A DNA stretch of 64,000 nucleotides, from NCBI RefSeq assembly GCF_048544455.1, contig NC_133529.1, forward strand, positions 60,210,271 to 60,274,270, written 5' to 3'. Under the pieces are notes generated by a model that saw nothing but the letters and a program-made list of their open reading frames with translations, was not told the DNA's origin and did no database searches. Made by a program: the position numbers and the translations under genes. This DNA is from Silene latifolia (Eukaryota > Streptophyta > Magnoliopsida > Caryophyllales > Caryophyllaceae). Positions 11,695 through 26,676 of this stretch are shown here, piece after piece (position 1 is the first letter of the stretch; every line of letters starts with the position of its first letter).

Positions 11695-11711
11695 GACAAA
11701 ACGATAACTGT

Positions 11712-12162
11712 TTTATTTTCACACATTATTTTAATAAAAGACTCCTTTTAACTCCAACACTATAAACTTCCATAGTCCCATCTCCCCGCTTCTGAGTGTA
11801 ATCTTTTTGTTCACCATTACTAGATATGTGCAAGTAAAGTTTTCTTACCTCTTCTTGTGCAAGTGTTACGTTGTCAACGGATGGGCCAAAAATCTGGAAT
11901 TCTGGATGCAAACTGAAACCGAAAAGAACAGTCTCCACTTTGTTAATCTACTAATTCGGACGAATACGCCGATGAAGGCAACAATGCGACTCGGGCTAGT
12001 ATTATCAAAAGAAACAAAGAAAGACACCGTAAGACGCCTCAAGCTTCATTCTTGAAAACTCCGTAAAATTTCTCAAAGACCTTGGTAGCTTAATAGCAAC
12101 ACTAAATCGACAATAGAAAACAACTCTCCCAACAGCAAAAGACAAGGCAAAGATAACCAAAA
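11712..12162 (-). other. 3' flank of the eL15 gene
   Basis: Noncoding sequence between the SINE and the eL15 stop codon. It probably contains the 3' untranslated region. No clear poly(A) signal was assigned. Confidence 0.35.
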
Positions 12163-16149
<3,987 letters not shown>

Positions 16150-16540
16150 GGTGATGGTTTGCTGATGCCTGCTTCTGAGATTGAGTGTGTGATATTATTA
16201 GGGTTTCTCCCAAATAAATGACACCATAGATTGTCAAAGGCTTTTCTAGTCTTAACGCATGGGTTTATCTTCGGGCGTGCTAAAGATCGTTGACACTTTT
16301 ACTAATTATCGTCGACATTTAATGTCAATTTCCATGTTTGCCCTCCATAACATAACTCAATATCCGTCTCACTAAAATCTCTCTAAAAAAAAGACGGTTT
16401 CTCAAAAAAAAAAGAGCGGGTTTTGCAATTAACAACATGAACGAGAACGATTTTAATAAGGATTTCAACAATGAAGCTAGTAACGAGGTGAGTGTACGAT
16501 TTAATTTTGTTTCAAGTTTATGTTTTATTAGCGATCAATT
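16150..16540 (-). promoter_or_regulatory. Upstream region of the eL15 gene
   Basis: This contains the eL15 5' untranslated region (about 16150-16200, with CTCAATCTCAGAAGCAGGCA-like sequence on the minus strand) and presumably its promoter. Homopurine runs lie at 16385-16415. No further gene is seen up to the hairpin. Confidence 0.35.
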
Positions 16541-16556
16541 CCCGAATTAGGATAGA

Positions 16557-16866
16557 TGCCTTGATTTGAGACGGAATTAGGATAGATTCGTTGACGGAAT
16601 TAGTCAAAATTGCAATGTTTGATTCGATTTAAAAAAAAAAAATACATGAAATGGGCTGGACGAAGAACATTTTCGTCAAAACTGTGCCCAGCACGAAAAA
16701 GTTCTTCGCCCAAGGCCCATTTCGAAGAAGAACTTTTTCGTCTGGGCCTGGTTTTGGACGAAAATGTTCTTCGTCCAGCCCATTTCGTGTATTTTTTTTA
16801 AAATTCGAATTAAACGTTGCAAATCCGACTAATTCCGTCTCAAATAAAGACATCTATCCTAATTTC
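16557..16866. repeat. Long imperfect inverted repeat (hairpin)
   Basis: The core arms 16641-16709 and 16725-16792 pair over about 68 bases around a 15-base loop, roughly 85-90% complementary by eye. Shared blocks are GAAATGGGCTGGACGAAGAA and ACGAAAAAGTTCTTC. Weaker pairing continues outward: GAGACGGAATTAG, GCAATGTTTGATTCGA and TTAGGATAGAT in the left arm face their complements in the right arm. A very decayed match may reach about 16280-17125. No TIR-plus-target-duplication border was found. It could be a fold-back transposon, an inverted duplication, or a small-RNA precursor. Confidence 0.75.
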
Positions 16867-17400
16867 GTCACAAATATACAAACTAAGAAAATATTAAAAA
16901 TAAAATTACTAAAGAATACATACCTTGTTGAATGTTTGAATTTGATGACGGAAATGATGTGGTTGAAGACGCTGTTTTCGTTGTTATGTGAGACGAGTTT
17001 TTTTTTTCTTTAAATTTTTAGTGTGAAATGGTGATTTTTTGTGAAAATGTGAATATAAGGGGAAGTGTGAGGGAGAGGTAGTTTAGAAAGTTCATTAATA
17101 ATTGTCGACGATCCATTTACTCATTTACTACTTGTTTCTTTTTACAATTCCGTTCACTTTAACTTTTTCAACCAGTCTTTCTCCTTTTCATTCCAAAACT
17201 CACAAACCATGGAGTACAATACTTATTTCAGTTTAATTCAGCTTATATGTTGTACAAATTAACTCTTATTTGAGCTCTATTCAGTTTATTTCAGCTCAGT
17301 TTAAATATACCTTTTCAGATCAGTTCAGCTCAATTCAAATGCTCAGCTCAAATCGTTATTAACCTTTTTAGATCGAGTCAACCGTGCCGGAGCCGACACT
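16867..17400. other. Intergenic spacer, no gene recognised
   Basis: AT-rich DNA. At 17225-17355 several degenerate copies of CAGTTTAATTCAGCTTA- and CAGCTCAATTCAAAT-like words form a loose repeat. An open frame here is just the right arm of the hairpin and its flank. Confidence 0.35.
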
Positions 17401-17944
17401 TCCCCCATACTACTAAGAGAATAAAAATTTTCAATAGTTTTCCCTCCAAAAGGAATCTGGCTAAATAAGGAAACAAGACTATATTTTTATTAAAATTATT
17501 ACCTTTTAATTAAGATATAAGCTTTAATCATCATAGTATTTTTTTAACTAAATTATAATCTTTTAATTAAAATAAAACAAAACTGGTATAAATCTAAAAT
17601 TCTTATATGAAAAATCGATAAATTGATATTATTAGTTTCTATAAAAAACTTACCACGTACTTAATTCGTATAAAAAAATTATGAACTGATATTATTAATT
17701 TCACGACAAAAAAATCTTTAAAATTATTTGAGAAAAATTATAAATTGATCATTAGTTTTGTGGCAAAAAAAAAATCATTTAAATTACACATTTCTTGACT
17801 TTACTCAATTCTTTTGATTAGTTTTCCATTTTAATTTTTTATCCCAATATGAAAAATTAATAATATGTCAATTTTAAATCTATAAATAATACGAAGTACA
17901 TTATAAACTAAAGGGTTTATAAATACCGCGCATATTCATACTAG
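17401..17944 (+). mobile_element. Nonautonomous Helitron
   Basis: 544 bp. It starts with TC (TCCCCCATACTACTAAGAGA) and ends in CTAG followed by T. Just before the end is a CCGCGCAT stretch where the sister copy has a perfect hairpin; here the second half of the stem is absent. It aligns with the copy at 60895-61830 (minus strand) at both ends and through the middle. No Rep/helicase is encoded. Confidence 0.75.
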
Positions 17945-18081
17945 TAATGCTAGTAAACAAACAATACAAATAAGGTGAAGGGTGAAACAAGAGCGCCGCC
18001 CCAAAGTACAAGCCCAAAACTCCATTTTTATCTCCTCCAACATACATAACTCCAAATCATTTCTGAAAAACCTCCATTGCA

Positions 18082-18846
18082 ATGGCGACCTCCATCTCAC
18101 CACACCTCCGCATCCTCTCCTCTTCAAACCCCACCTTCTTCTCTCCCCAAAACCCCTCCATTTTCCACTTTAACTCTTCCTCCATCACCTTCCCCTCAAC
18201 CAAAAAATCCCACAATCTAACCCTCTCCAAAACCTCAATCAGGTCAACTTCACCCGTCTCCGCTTCGGCTTCAGATTCTTCCACAACTTCCCCAACATTC
18301 CACGGTCTCTGCTACGTCGTCGGCGACAACATCGACACAGATCAAATCATCCCAGCAGAATACCTAACCCTTGTCCCCTCAAACCCGGACGAGTATCGCA
18401 AACTCGGCTCCTTCGCCCTTATCGGTCTCCCCGACACATACCCAATTCGCTTTGTGGACGAGGGAAGTTTCGAGTCCAAGTACTCCATCATCATTGCTGG
18501 TGACAATTTCGGGTGTGGGTCGTCTAGGGAGCATGCCCCGGTTGCGCTTGGCGCAGCCGGGACTAAAGCTGTTGTGGCGGAGTCGTATGCTAGGATATTT
18601 TTCAGGAACTCGGTGTCGACCGGAGAGATTTATCCGATTGAGTCTGAGGTTAGGATTTGTGAGGAGTTTACGACTGGGGATGTCGCCACGGTTGAGCTTG
18701 GGGAGAATAAGTTGATTAATCATACTACTGGGAAAGAGTATTTGTTGAAACCTATTGGTGATGCTGGTCCTGTTGTTGAAGCTGGTGGGATTTTCGCTTT
18801 TGCTCGAAAATCTGGCATGATTGCTGCTGCTGCTGTTGACTCTTAA
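18082..18846 (+). CDS. IPMI-SSU: 3-isopropylmalate dehydratase small subunit, chloroplast
   Basis: Small subunit of isopropylmalate isomerase (LeuD type). It pairs with the Fe-S large subunit to convert 2-isopropylmalate to 3-isopropylmalate in leucine synthesis. In some plants paralogues act in Met chain elongation. The protein is 254 aa in one exon with no break. Residues 1-70 are rich in Ser, Thr and Pro with few acidic residues, as in a chloroplast transit peptide. The aconitase swivel domain starts at FHGLCYVVGDNIDTDQIIPA and has the active-site loop GDNFGCGSSREHAP (140-153) and ARIFFRNS. The C-terminal part has EAGGIFAFARKSGMI. The start ATG lies in AATGGCG context directly before the transit peptide. 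The gene lies between two minus-strand genes. Confidence 0.95.
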   Translation: MATSISPHLRILSSSNPTFFSPQNPSIFHFNSSSITFPSTKKSHNLTLSKTSIRSTSPVSASASDSSTTSPTFHGLCYVVGDNIDTDQIIPAEYLTLVPSNPDEYRKLGSFALIGLPDTYPIRFVDEGSFESKYSIIIAGDNFGCGSSREHAPVALGAAGTKAVVAESYARIFFRNSVSTGEIYPIESEVRICEEFTTGDVATVELGENKLINHTTGKEYLLKPIGDAGPVVEAGGIFAFARKSGMIAAAAVDS

Positions 18847-18897
18847 GGTTTACTCTCTGTTTTTCTATGGTTTTAAATTTCGTCTTCCTTCTTTAAG

Positions 18898-19375
18898 CTC
18901 AACTTATACGACTTGAACTGAATTGACAAAATGAAATGAATTTATGGGAGCGGAGCTGAATTGAATTGAGGTCAAGTCAGCTTATAGGAACTGAAATTAT
19001 GTCCAAAAGAAGAGAGTCTTAGTGATTGATAAGTTGCAATTTTGATGGTATTTATTGTCTGTTTTTGTAGGACTTAAATTCTGGGTTCTCGGAAACTTAA
19101 CTTATACGACTTGAATTGAATGGACAAAATGAAATGAATTTCTAGGAACAAAACTGAATTGCATTGAAGTGTTCTTATATAAGAACTGAAACTAAGTCCA
19201 AAAGAATAGTCTCTTTTGATTGATATTTTTTTTAGGTCTAACGAAGAGCGCACTTGGTCGCATTACAATAGAGGGGAGGGGGGAATCGAACCTGGGACCT
19301 CTTAGCCACTAGACTAAGACATCTTCGGTAGTCTCTTTGTGATTGATGCCAGTCGCAATTTTGAGGGTATTTATG
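18898..19375. repeat. Diverged tandem duplication downstream of IPMI-SSU
   Basis: The first copy (18898-19066) and second copy (about 19097-19375) both begin with AACTTATACGACTTGAA and share GACAAAATGAAATGAATTT, AAGTCCAAAAGAA and CAATTTTGANGGTATTTAT. The second copy is interrupted by the SINE at 19225-19329. Confidence 0.75.
19225..19329 (-). mobile_element. Short SINE (tRNA-like head)
   Basis: On the minus strand it reads a tRNA-like head with an A box, TAGTCTAGTGGCTAAGAGG, and a B box, GGTTCGATTCC, ending in a short A tail (about 19225-19233). The target duplication AGTCTCTTTTGATTGAT (19208-19224) / AGTCTCTTTGTGATTGAT (19330-19347) frames it. It is not a tRNA gene: there is no anticodon arm or acceptor pairing. 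Confidence 0.85.
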
Positions 19376-20564
19376 AAACGAGGAGCTAACTTTCCCTATG
19401 GTTGTATTCTTGCTAGTGGAGTAAGACATGGGTTACTTTGAGTTTGGATGTTGAGGTAAATGAGAGTATAGTCTGTTAGGGACTTAATGAGCTCCTTAAG
19501 TTGTCGCTGAAAGTAGACGGAGAAGCTGACTATATGTATTGATTATGGAAAGGACAGATTAGTGATGATATGATCTCGAAAATGAGATGGAACGGTGATA
19601 ATAAAACATGGCACATGAGACTTCTGTAATATCGTGTGTCAAGTGACTCGAATAACTGCAGAAGGCTCAAAAGAAACCCTATTTTCTACATTTTTTTTTC
19701 TGTAGTAGTTGTAATATTTTTTTCTGTAGTAGTTTATCAAAATCTTCATATCCTCTCTAGTACCCGAGTCAAACATTCGAGTGTCATACACGAATATGAC
19801 TCTTGGAAATTTCATTTTGAACCAAAAATATGAGAATACATACTTGAACAGACTTGATTGTTGGGTGCTTGTTGAGCAATCTAGCTCTTGTGATTGTTTG
19901 CCAAATCCATGTAACCTAAAAATTACTACAGTACTTGTTATTAAATCAGACTGTTTTCTTGCAGGCTAAATTGAGCATTGGAGGGCGAGTATTATGGAAG
20001 ATTCATGTTGTCCTCAGGATAATATTATGTATCCCTGTAGTTTGTGGGTCATTTGTGATTTCTGTAAGATTTGTCATTAATCAAATTATGTTTTAGGCCG
20101 AGTACTCTCCGTCCTCAACTTTTGTGTTTTCTCTGTTCCGTCAATAAAATTGCCACTACCTGAATGATAGCTTCGTGACAGTATTATGCATTTGTTATTG
20201 ATATAACTCCCGACTACTTGGAAATTCTTATCTGATTACTTTGTATGTTTATTATTTGCACAATTTATCAGTGATGTCTAAGCAGATTCTTGGCACAATC
20301 AAGATGAGAAGATAAGTCTGCTGTAGAATGCAATGGCACAAAATAGGGGTTTGCTTCCAGATTCGTAGCGAATTAGATCAAATTGAAATGATTAACATAA
20401 ATAGAATAACACGAGAACATTGCAGTAAACAAAATGGAATTAAAAAAAAAAGCAAATTTTTGATTATGATATTGATTGAATAAGCACTTGAATTACATTT
20501 CATCAACAATAAGATTTACAAAGCTATGCAGAATGCAATAAGTTTGTGAAATAATTCGCACATT
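19376..20564. other. Spacer between IPMI-SSU and the ligase pseudogene
   Basis: No gene was recognised. Short open frames at 19636-19970 have no domain and contain T-rich runs. The last few hundred bases should include the 3' untranslated region of the minus-strand ligase gene. Confidence 0.35.
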
Positions 20565-21833
20565 TCAGCACTTAATTCTACAGTGATAATGACCATGGTC
20601 CCTGTCAGACTGACGGTGGTGGATGCTTTTATGGCGACGTTCCTGGTTTGAGTCCTGATCACGCTCCACGGAGTCTCTCTCTCTTGACCTCTCCCTCTCA
20701 CGGTGACAATGATCAGAAAAATTTGCAGCAACATCCCTGCAGAATATGAAACTAAGTTAGCATCAACCCGAGTTTCTGACACAAATTCACATATTCAAAA
20801 ACATGTAAAATATCACAAATGGCCAGACATAATTTCACTCTAAATTACACACTCGCGAAAACAGACTGACGCACGCAAGTGATAATAAACACAAGATGAG
20901 CAACATAATACCTCTGGCTCCAAGGAGGATGAGAAGGAATCAATGGGGGATACCCGAAATTCTGAGGCACTAGATGATAGCTCATATTGCAGTGCATGTT
21001 ACCACTAAAACGCCCCATATAATCATCCTGCGGACGCTGCCGTCCCTGCGAATAAGGCTTAAAGTTGGAAGGGCCCATATGTTCATCCACACCTGGCTCT
21101 ACATCCATGTCTGATCTTGCATGACCAGCAGGTGGCTTTTTTTGAGCTTCTTCAACAGCAAAAGCATCGTTTTGTAATACATGCTCCTTCGCCCTTGTCG
21201 ACACAAGTGTATCTTTAGTCACTTCCACACTTTCCTTTACGTTTAATTCTTCAACTTTTGAAGGGGTGCTTTGGTCCACATTTGAGACATCAGATTGAGT
21301 AGGTGATGGCAACTTAGGTGGAAGACAGGGAGCAGACTCCATATCTGCAATGAAAAAAAGAGGATATCAGAAACTTGTACAGTTTTCCAAAAGAGAAAAA
21401 CAATTGAAAAAAATATAATAATTTTAAAACCATCATCATTACAATACCTTCGACATGGACAAAACTCCCACCATTATCTGTAATTGTACTGCTATTACCA
21501 GACTCCAAGATACGGTTAATTGTGTCCCTAACAGTTGTATTAGGCAAAAGATCATCGGCGAGTATATTTTCTGCCTTGCAGTAGCACATAGACTTAGAAA
21601 TGATGCAGTCTCTGATACCTGGTCAACATTGACAAAGAATTAGAGGGGTCTTAAAGAACTTTATATTACAAGAACGGGGTAACATTGATCAGAAGAAATG
21701 AAGAATTCTAGTGCTCCGTAACATTTGTACAACAGATGTCTTAAAGAACTTTATATTACACAACTTACATTTGTCACAAAAACTCCTGTAACAACATTTG
21801 CTAGTAAATACAGCATCTTTCATCACTTCATTA

Positions 21834-22456
21834 TGTTAGGGGTAAAAAAGACTCTTTATTACTTATGACGTGGCAAGGAATTATTGGTAGATGAAGGGAA
21901 AAGGGAATCGCTGAGGTGGCGTGTTATGGGCCGCGGGATCAAAAGAAGAAACAAACACAAATTGGGGAATTGCAAAACACACGTGCAAAGTGAATTGTTG
22001 GGCTGGGTCAATAACAAATCCCTATTCTTAAGGAGTTGACCCAAAGTCCAGGAGCAGAAATAGGAAAGAAGTTTTTGGACTCTCTACTTGGTTCAACAGC
22101 TATAAAAGCAATAGAGGAGCAACACGAGGAGGGCATCAAACACACGAGCATTCTCAGCACTTTATCACTCAACACTCCGTCTATATTTGGCAATATCCCA
22201 CTACAAAATAATCTTGTATTTCCTTACTTGAGAATTTATCATCGATTATAGTGCAAAAGTTGGCGGGATTCCGACTCCCCCCGCGGTTGTTCCCACACCG
22301 GGTTTTCCGCGTCACCAAAAATCCTCCGTGTCATTTTCTTCGTTTGTCTTTATTTCGTCGTACCTATCATTTGCATTTTAATCATAATTGGCATTAAGAA
22401 TAATCACTATCACTCACATAATTAAATTAATAACTCGGTAAATTTTTACCAAAACA
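21834..22456 (+). repeat. 5' LTR of the Retand-like element
   Basis: 623 bp, TGTTAGGGGTAAAAAAG to TTACCAAAACA. A TATAAAAG at about 22100 is a likely TATA box. It is almost identical to the copy at 40646-41267. Confidence 0.93.
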
Positions 22457-22459
22457 GTT

Positions 22460-22477
22460 TGGCGCCCACCGTGGGGC
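22460..22477 (+). other. Primer-binding site of the Retand-like element
   Basis: TGGCGCCCACCGTGGGGC begins three bases after the 5' LTR. The sequence is typical of Tat-branch elements; I do not assign the tRNA. Confidence 0.75.
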
Positions 22478-23075
22478 ATAGTGATCATTTTCTGTAGCCA
22501 AGCCTCGCAAAACCGAACCAGCCATCACAATGTCCGGAACTGCCCTTAATCCTTCCAAAGGCCCAGTAGTATGTCCCTATCTTCTTCGCAGCAGAGTTAC
22601 TTCGCATCGCCAGGACGATCGGTGCATCCCCAGATCCACCAAATGATCCTCGCGGCAAAGATGTCGACCAGAGCCATGCCCCAGCTTCAGAAACCACCGC
22701 AGATTCCAAAAAAAAGCAGTGCACCCAGTCGACCCAAACCAATAGGAAAGCCAGAGGAGGAGAAGAAAGATCCGAAGCCCGACCCAGAAAGCTCGGGCGC
22801 AGAAGTTCTCCGGCGAGAGGGTCCCCAACACTCGATCCGTCGTGTGATGATTCGGGGATGGACATTCTCGCGTCGGGCCGTTGAGGATCCGAGGAAAGAC
22901 AACGTAACATGATGGCTCAAATCGTGACGGCAGTCCAGTCCAAACCAAAGATCAAGCACGAGAGGCTCCCGGTAACCGGCGGCGGAGGATCGGGTCGACC
23001 AATCCCGTCGAACTAGTTACAGTCGGATCTTGCGGGGGTAGCACCCGCCGAACCAATCGAGCCAAGAGGATTGGG

Positions 23076-24560
23076 ATGTCGTCATTCGATAATCCACCCG
23101 GTCTGCAGCAGACAATGTGTAACGCTTTGTTTAGCACCCTTCCGGATCTCGACCTTCCACCCTTTTCAGGTACCCCCGCACGCCAGACACCAGGATGGCA
23201 ATCTGGATCTGTCCCCAACGCAGCAATTTCATCCTGCAGCCAGTTCACCAGTGGAGCCTGGATCGGAGGGTTACAGCAGACACTAGGATGGCAGCCTGGA
23301 TCCATAATCAGTGCAACACCAGTAACCAGTCACTCAGCACCAGGCCAACTTTCTGGAGCACCCTGGTTAGGAGGTACACCTGCTGGTACCTTTCCGCCTG
23401 TTTCTAACCCTCTTGCGGCAGAGCGGGTAACTCATTTGAGCAAAGAATATCGGGGAGCCGAGGGAGCTAATGTATAGGATACCGGGCGTAGCCCGTCCGC
23501 TGGAGAAAGCAGCCAAAGATAGCTACGCAGACTCACCTTTCGTGGATGATATAGCGCTAATCGGTGTTCCTAAAGGATGTGTGCCGCCAGCTATGACACT
23601 CTACGACGGAACCACAGATCCACTTGACCATATCAACCACTACAAGCAGAAAATGATGGTGATAACCGCAACTGGATCTCTAAAGGAAGCTTGTATGTGC
23701 AAGGGTTTCGGATCAACACATCGGGAGCGACCTGCAGATGGTTCGTCGGCTTACCGAACAAGAGCATATCCAGCTTCACCGACCTAGTCAATGCCTTCAA
23801 CCAACAGTTCGCCAGCAGCAGAAAGCCAGAGAAGCAGACCAGTGACCTCTACAGACTAGTGCAAGGGTTTGAGGAATCTACCCGTGATTACTTGAACCGG
23901 TTCAACAAAGAGAAGGTTTCAATTCTGAGGTGTGATATAGCAACCGCTATACAAGCCTTCCGCCGAGGGCTGCACCAGGATTCACAGCTATACAAGGAAC
24001 TAACCATGCATCCATGCACTACCTTTGAAGAGGTGCAATCGAAGGCGATTGCTGTCATGAGGCTGGAAGAAGACTCTGCACCTGTGAGAGGCACCTATGA
24101 TTCAGACCCAGTATCCAGAAAGGCGCCAGTAGAAAAGAAGAGCGAAAGATCCAAACCCTACAGCAGGAGCGTGAATAAAGTTTCTGGAAATTCAGAAGGA
24201 AAGTCCGAAGCAGATCTGCCTCCGAAAGTAAGTGAGTATGGTTTCACTACCAATCTTGCAGGACTATTCAAAGCCTTGAAAGAGCTAGGACGCAGAGTCA
24301 GATGGCCAAAACTTCCGGAAGGAAACCCAAAGCACAGAGACACGGGCAAAAAGTGTGAGTTCCACGGCAGCAACACTCACAACACCGATGAATGCCACTC
24401 CCTCAGAAAGGAAGTCAAATTCCACTATGACCAAGGAAACCTGGATCATCTCCTACCCAGAAACACAACAAGAGTAAATTCAGCGGACCAGGTTCTGCCC
24501 TCCCCTCCTCCTCATTGTTCTAGAACTGTGAATGTCATTACAGGTGGATCGGAGCTGTGT
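23076..24560 (+). pseudogene. Retand-like gag region
   Basis: The retrotransposon gag domain is recognised from PPAMTLYDGTTDPLDHINHY, RWFVGLPNKSISSFTDLVNAF, QQFASSRKPEKQTSDLYRL and GFEESTRDYLNRFNKEK (about 23590-24070), the standard Tat/Retand gag wording. A CxxHx-type zinc-binding stretch (CEFHGSNTHNTDEC) follows near 24355-24395. It is broken relative to a complete polyprotein. Confidence 0.8.
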
Positions 24561-24689
24561 GGGCTGACCTACTCAGCAGCTAAGAGGCACGCAACCAGGG
24601 CTAAGGGAGACAGACCAGAGAGCTCCTGCAGGGTTAACCACCAGAATCTGCCGTCAGTCACCTTCGACGAATCAGACGCAGGATCTACT

Positions 24690-25115
24690 CCTGAACAGCA
24701 CCACGACGCTCTAATCATCACGCTTCCCATAGGAAATTGCAAGGTAAAAAAGATCCTGGTGGATACCGGAAGCTCCGTCAACTTGATCATGATGGAAACA
24801 CTCAAAGGAATGGGATTCACCGAGAAAGATCTAGCAAAGAAGGCAATTCCCTTGGTTGGTTTCAACGGCGAAACAAAGCACTCCCTAGGAGAAATCATCA
24901 TCCCAACCTACGTCGGAGGTGTAAACAAACAGGTAAGGTATTTGGTTATTGATGGGCCCTCTACTTACAATGTAATCCTTGGCAGGCCCTGGATCCACGA
25001 GATGAAAGCAATTCCCTCAACGTACCACCAATGCCTGAAGTTTCCGACACCTTGGGGGGTGCAAGAAATACGTGGGGACCAGAAGAAGCTAAGGATTGCT
25101 ACAAGGTGGCTCTGA
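24690..25115 (+). pseudogene. Retand-like aspartic protease region
   Basis: ILVDTGSSVNLI carries the catalytic DTGS. YNVILGRPWIHEMKAIPSTY gives the LGRPW landmark of plant Ty3 proteases. It follows gag in the same long frame. Confidence 0.85.
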
Positions 25116-25288
25116 AGCCAACAACAGGATCGCCCGCATAGCAATTACAGAGCCAGTGCATCCAGGACGAGTACATTGAGCCTCAGCAGGCAGAACTAGA
25201 CGAAGTCATCCTGGACTCGCTGCATCCAGAACGAACTGTTCTCATTGGATCTGAGTGTAGAGGTAAGATTCGTGAAGAACTCGTTCGA

Positions 25289-25663
25289 TTGTTGAGAACT
25301 AACATAGATTGCTTTGCTTGGTCACATGATGATATGATAGGGATAGACCCAAGTGTGATAACTCACAAGCTAAGTGTGGATCCAAGCTATAAACCTATGC
25401 AGCAGAAAAGAAGAAAGTTTGCTTCTGAAAGAAACCAGGTCATAAATCAAGAAGTAGATAACCTGCTCGCTGCAGGAAAGATTCGTGAAGTAAAGTACCC
25501 AGAGTGGTTGTCTAATGGGGTAGTGGTCCCAAAGAAGAATGGCAAATGGAGAGTCTGCGTCGATTTCACGGATTTAAACAAAGCTTGCCCAAAGGATCCA
25601 TTCCCTCTACCACACATAGACGCCATGGTAGATGCCACTGCGGGCCACGAGATGCTGACATTT
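25289..25663 (+). pseudogene. Retand-like reverse transcriptase, first part
   Basis: NIDCFAWSHDDMIGIDP, VVVPKKNGKWRVCVDFTDLN and ACPKDPFPLPHIDAMVDATA are the N-terminal finger and palm landmarks of Ty3 reverse transcriptase. The region stops at the target duplication of the nested Copia element. Confidence 0.88.
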
Positions 25664-26662
25664 TGTTGGGGTTGGTGTCCTTAACAGTTAGTGCAAGGAC
25701 TTATAAACCTCTAAAAGGATCAAAGGGCATACTTTTGGTATTATTATCAGTTGATCCACGTTTATCAATAACGGTTGGCTTGCTAGATAAGTTTGACGTT
25801 ATTGTCATACAGATGGCGGTGATCAACTGATCCCTAAAAGTCACACCTATAGGATACGTTCGAGAGATGTGACGGTATGAAAATACAGTCATGTAGATGC
25901 CAAATTTGACTAACCAGTTAGTCCGAGTTATTTGACTAGTAATTAGTCAAAATGTGATGTTGAGATATTATGTTTAATACGGATTAAATATTATGGGCTA
26001 AGGCGAATTAACCAGTTAATTCGTAAAATTAAATATAAGCGTTTTATATTTGATTAATGTATATTGAATTTAATTATACAATATCGTTTTTTGTCGGACA
26101 TGTATTAATACTTCAACTAACCCGTGTTATTAGTTGATGTTTTAATAGCCGATAACCGATGACGATTTATAATACAAACCGCGTCATATAAATTTTAGCG
26201 AGTGGGGTCGGTTCAATCGGATCACGAGTTAAATGAGGAGAAAGTGGAAAGCCCACTCCCTCCTCTCATGACCCGCGGACCGAGGCAACAAAAGGAGAGG
26301 CTCCCTCTCCTTTTGACCTAGCGATTTTCATTTTTACAGAAAACTAGGGTTTTGGAGATCATTTCTCTCTGAAACTGAGATCTCACATCTCGAGAAAAAA
26401 CTCACATCAAGTTCTCCCAATATTGCAAGGCAATCGGAGAACACGTTCTAGCACAAGGGCATTTCTCGGACAAGTCTTGGGTGCAACAATTAGGAGGGAA
26501 TCTCGTTTGATTTCTGTTCTTTACGCCGTGCATCAAAGGACCCGAGGTTGATTCTTTATCTTTATCGTTTCCTTATTGTATTTCGTTTATGACCATATTT
26601 CACATGTTAAATTTACGTTATAGTCCTAAATTTAAAGGGTCTTATACGGATATTACCCCACA
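25664..26662 (+). repeat. 5' LTR of the nested Copia element
   Basis: 999 bp from TGTTGGGGTTGGTGTCC to TATTACCCCACA. The same family also left the solo LTR at 14926-15906. Confidence 0.93.
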
Positions 26663-26664
26663 AG

Positions 26665-26676
26665 TGGTATCAGAGC
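26665..26676 (+). other. Primer-binding site, initiator tRNA-Met
   Basis: TGGTATCAGAGC starts two bases after the 5' LTR. It is the standard copia primer site complementary to tRNA-iMet. Confidence 0.9.

Noticed and set aside
11807-12055. An 82-codon frame downstream of eL15.
   Set aside because: No domain, opposite to the eL15 3' flank, and no sign of splicing or conservation.
16651-17013. A 120-codon frame.
   Set aside because: It covers the hairpin and its flank, has no domain, and changes with the inverted repeat.
18371-18723. Two 114-codon frames overlapping IPMI-SSU on both strands.
   Set aside because: They are shadows of the real frame, which has a full conserved protein.
19225-19329. 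A tRNA gene on the minus strand.
   Set aside because: A and B boxes are present, but the acceptor and anticodon arms do not form, and an A tail and target duplication mark a SINE.
19636-19969. Two small frames downstream of IPMI-SSU with a possible membrane segment.
   Set aside because: They are short, AT-rich and overlapping, and the hydrophobic run comes from a T-rich stretch.
22571-22959. Overlapping frames of 90-141 codons on both strands after the Retand-like primer site.
   Set aside because: They have no recognised domain and lie in a GC-rich stretch before gag; probably leader or worn gag start.
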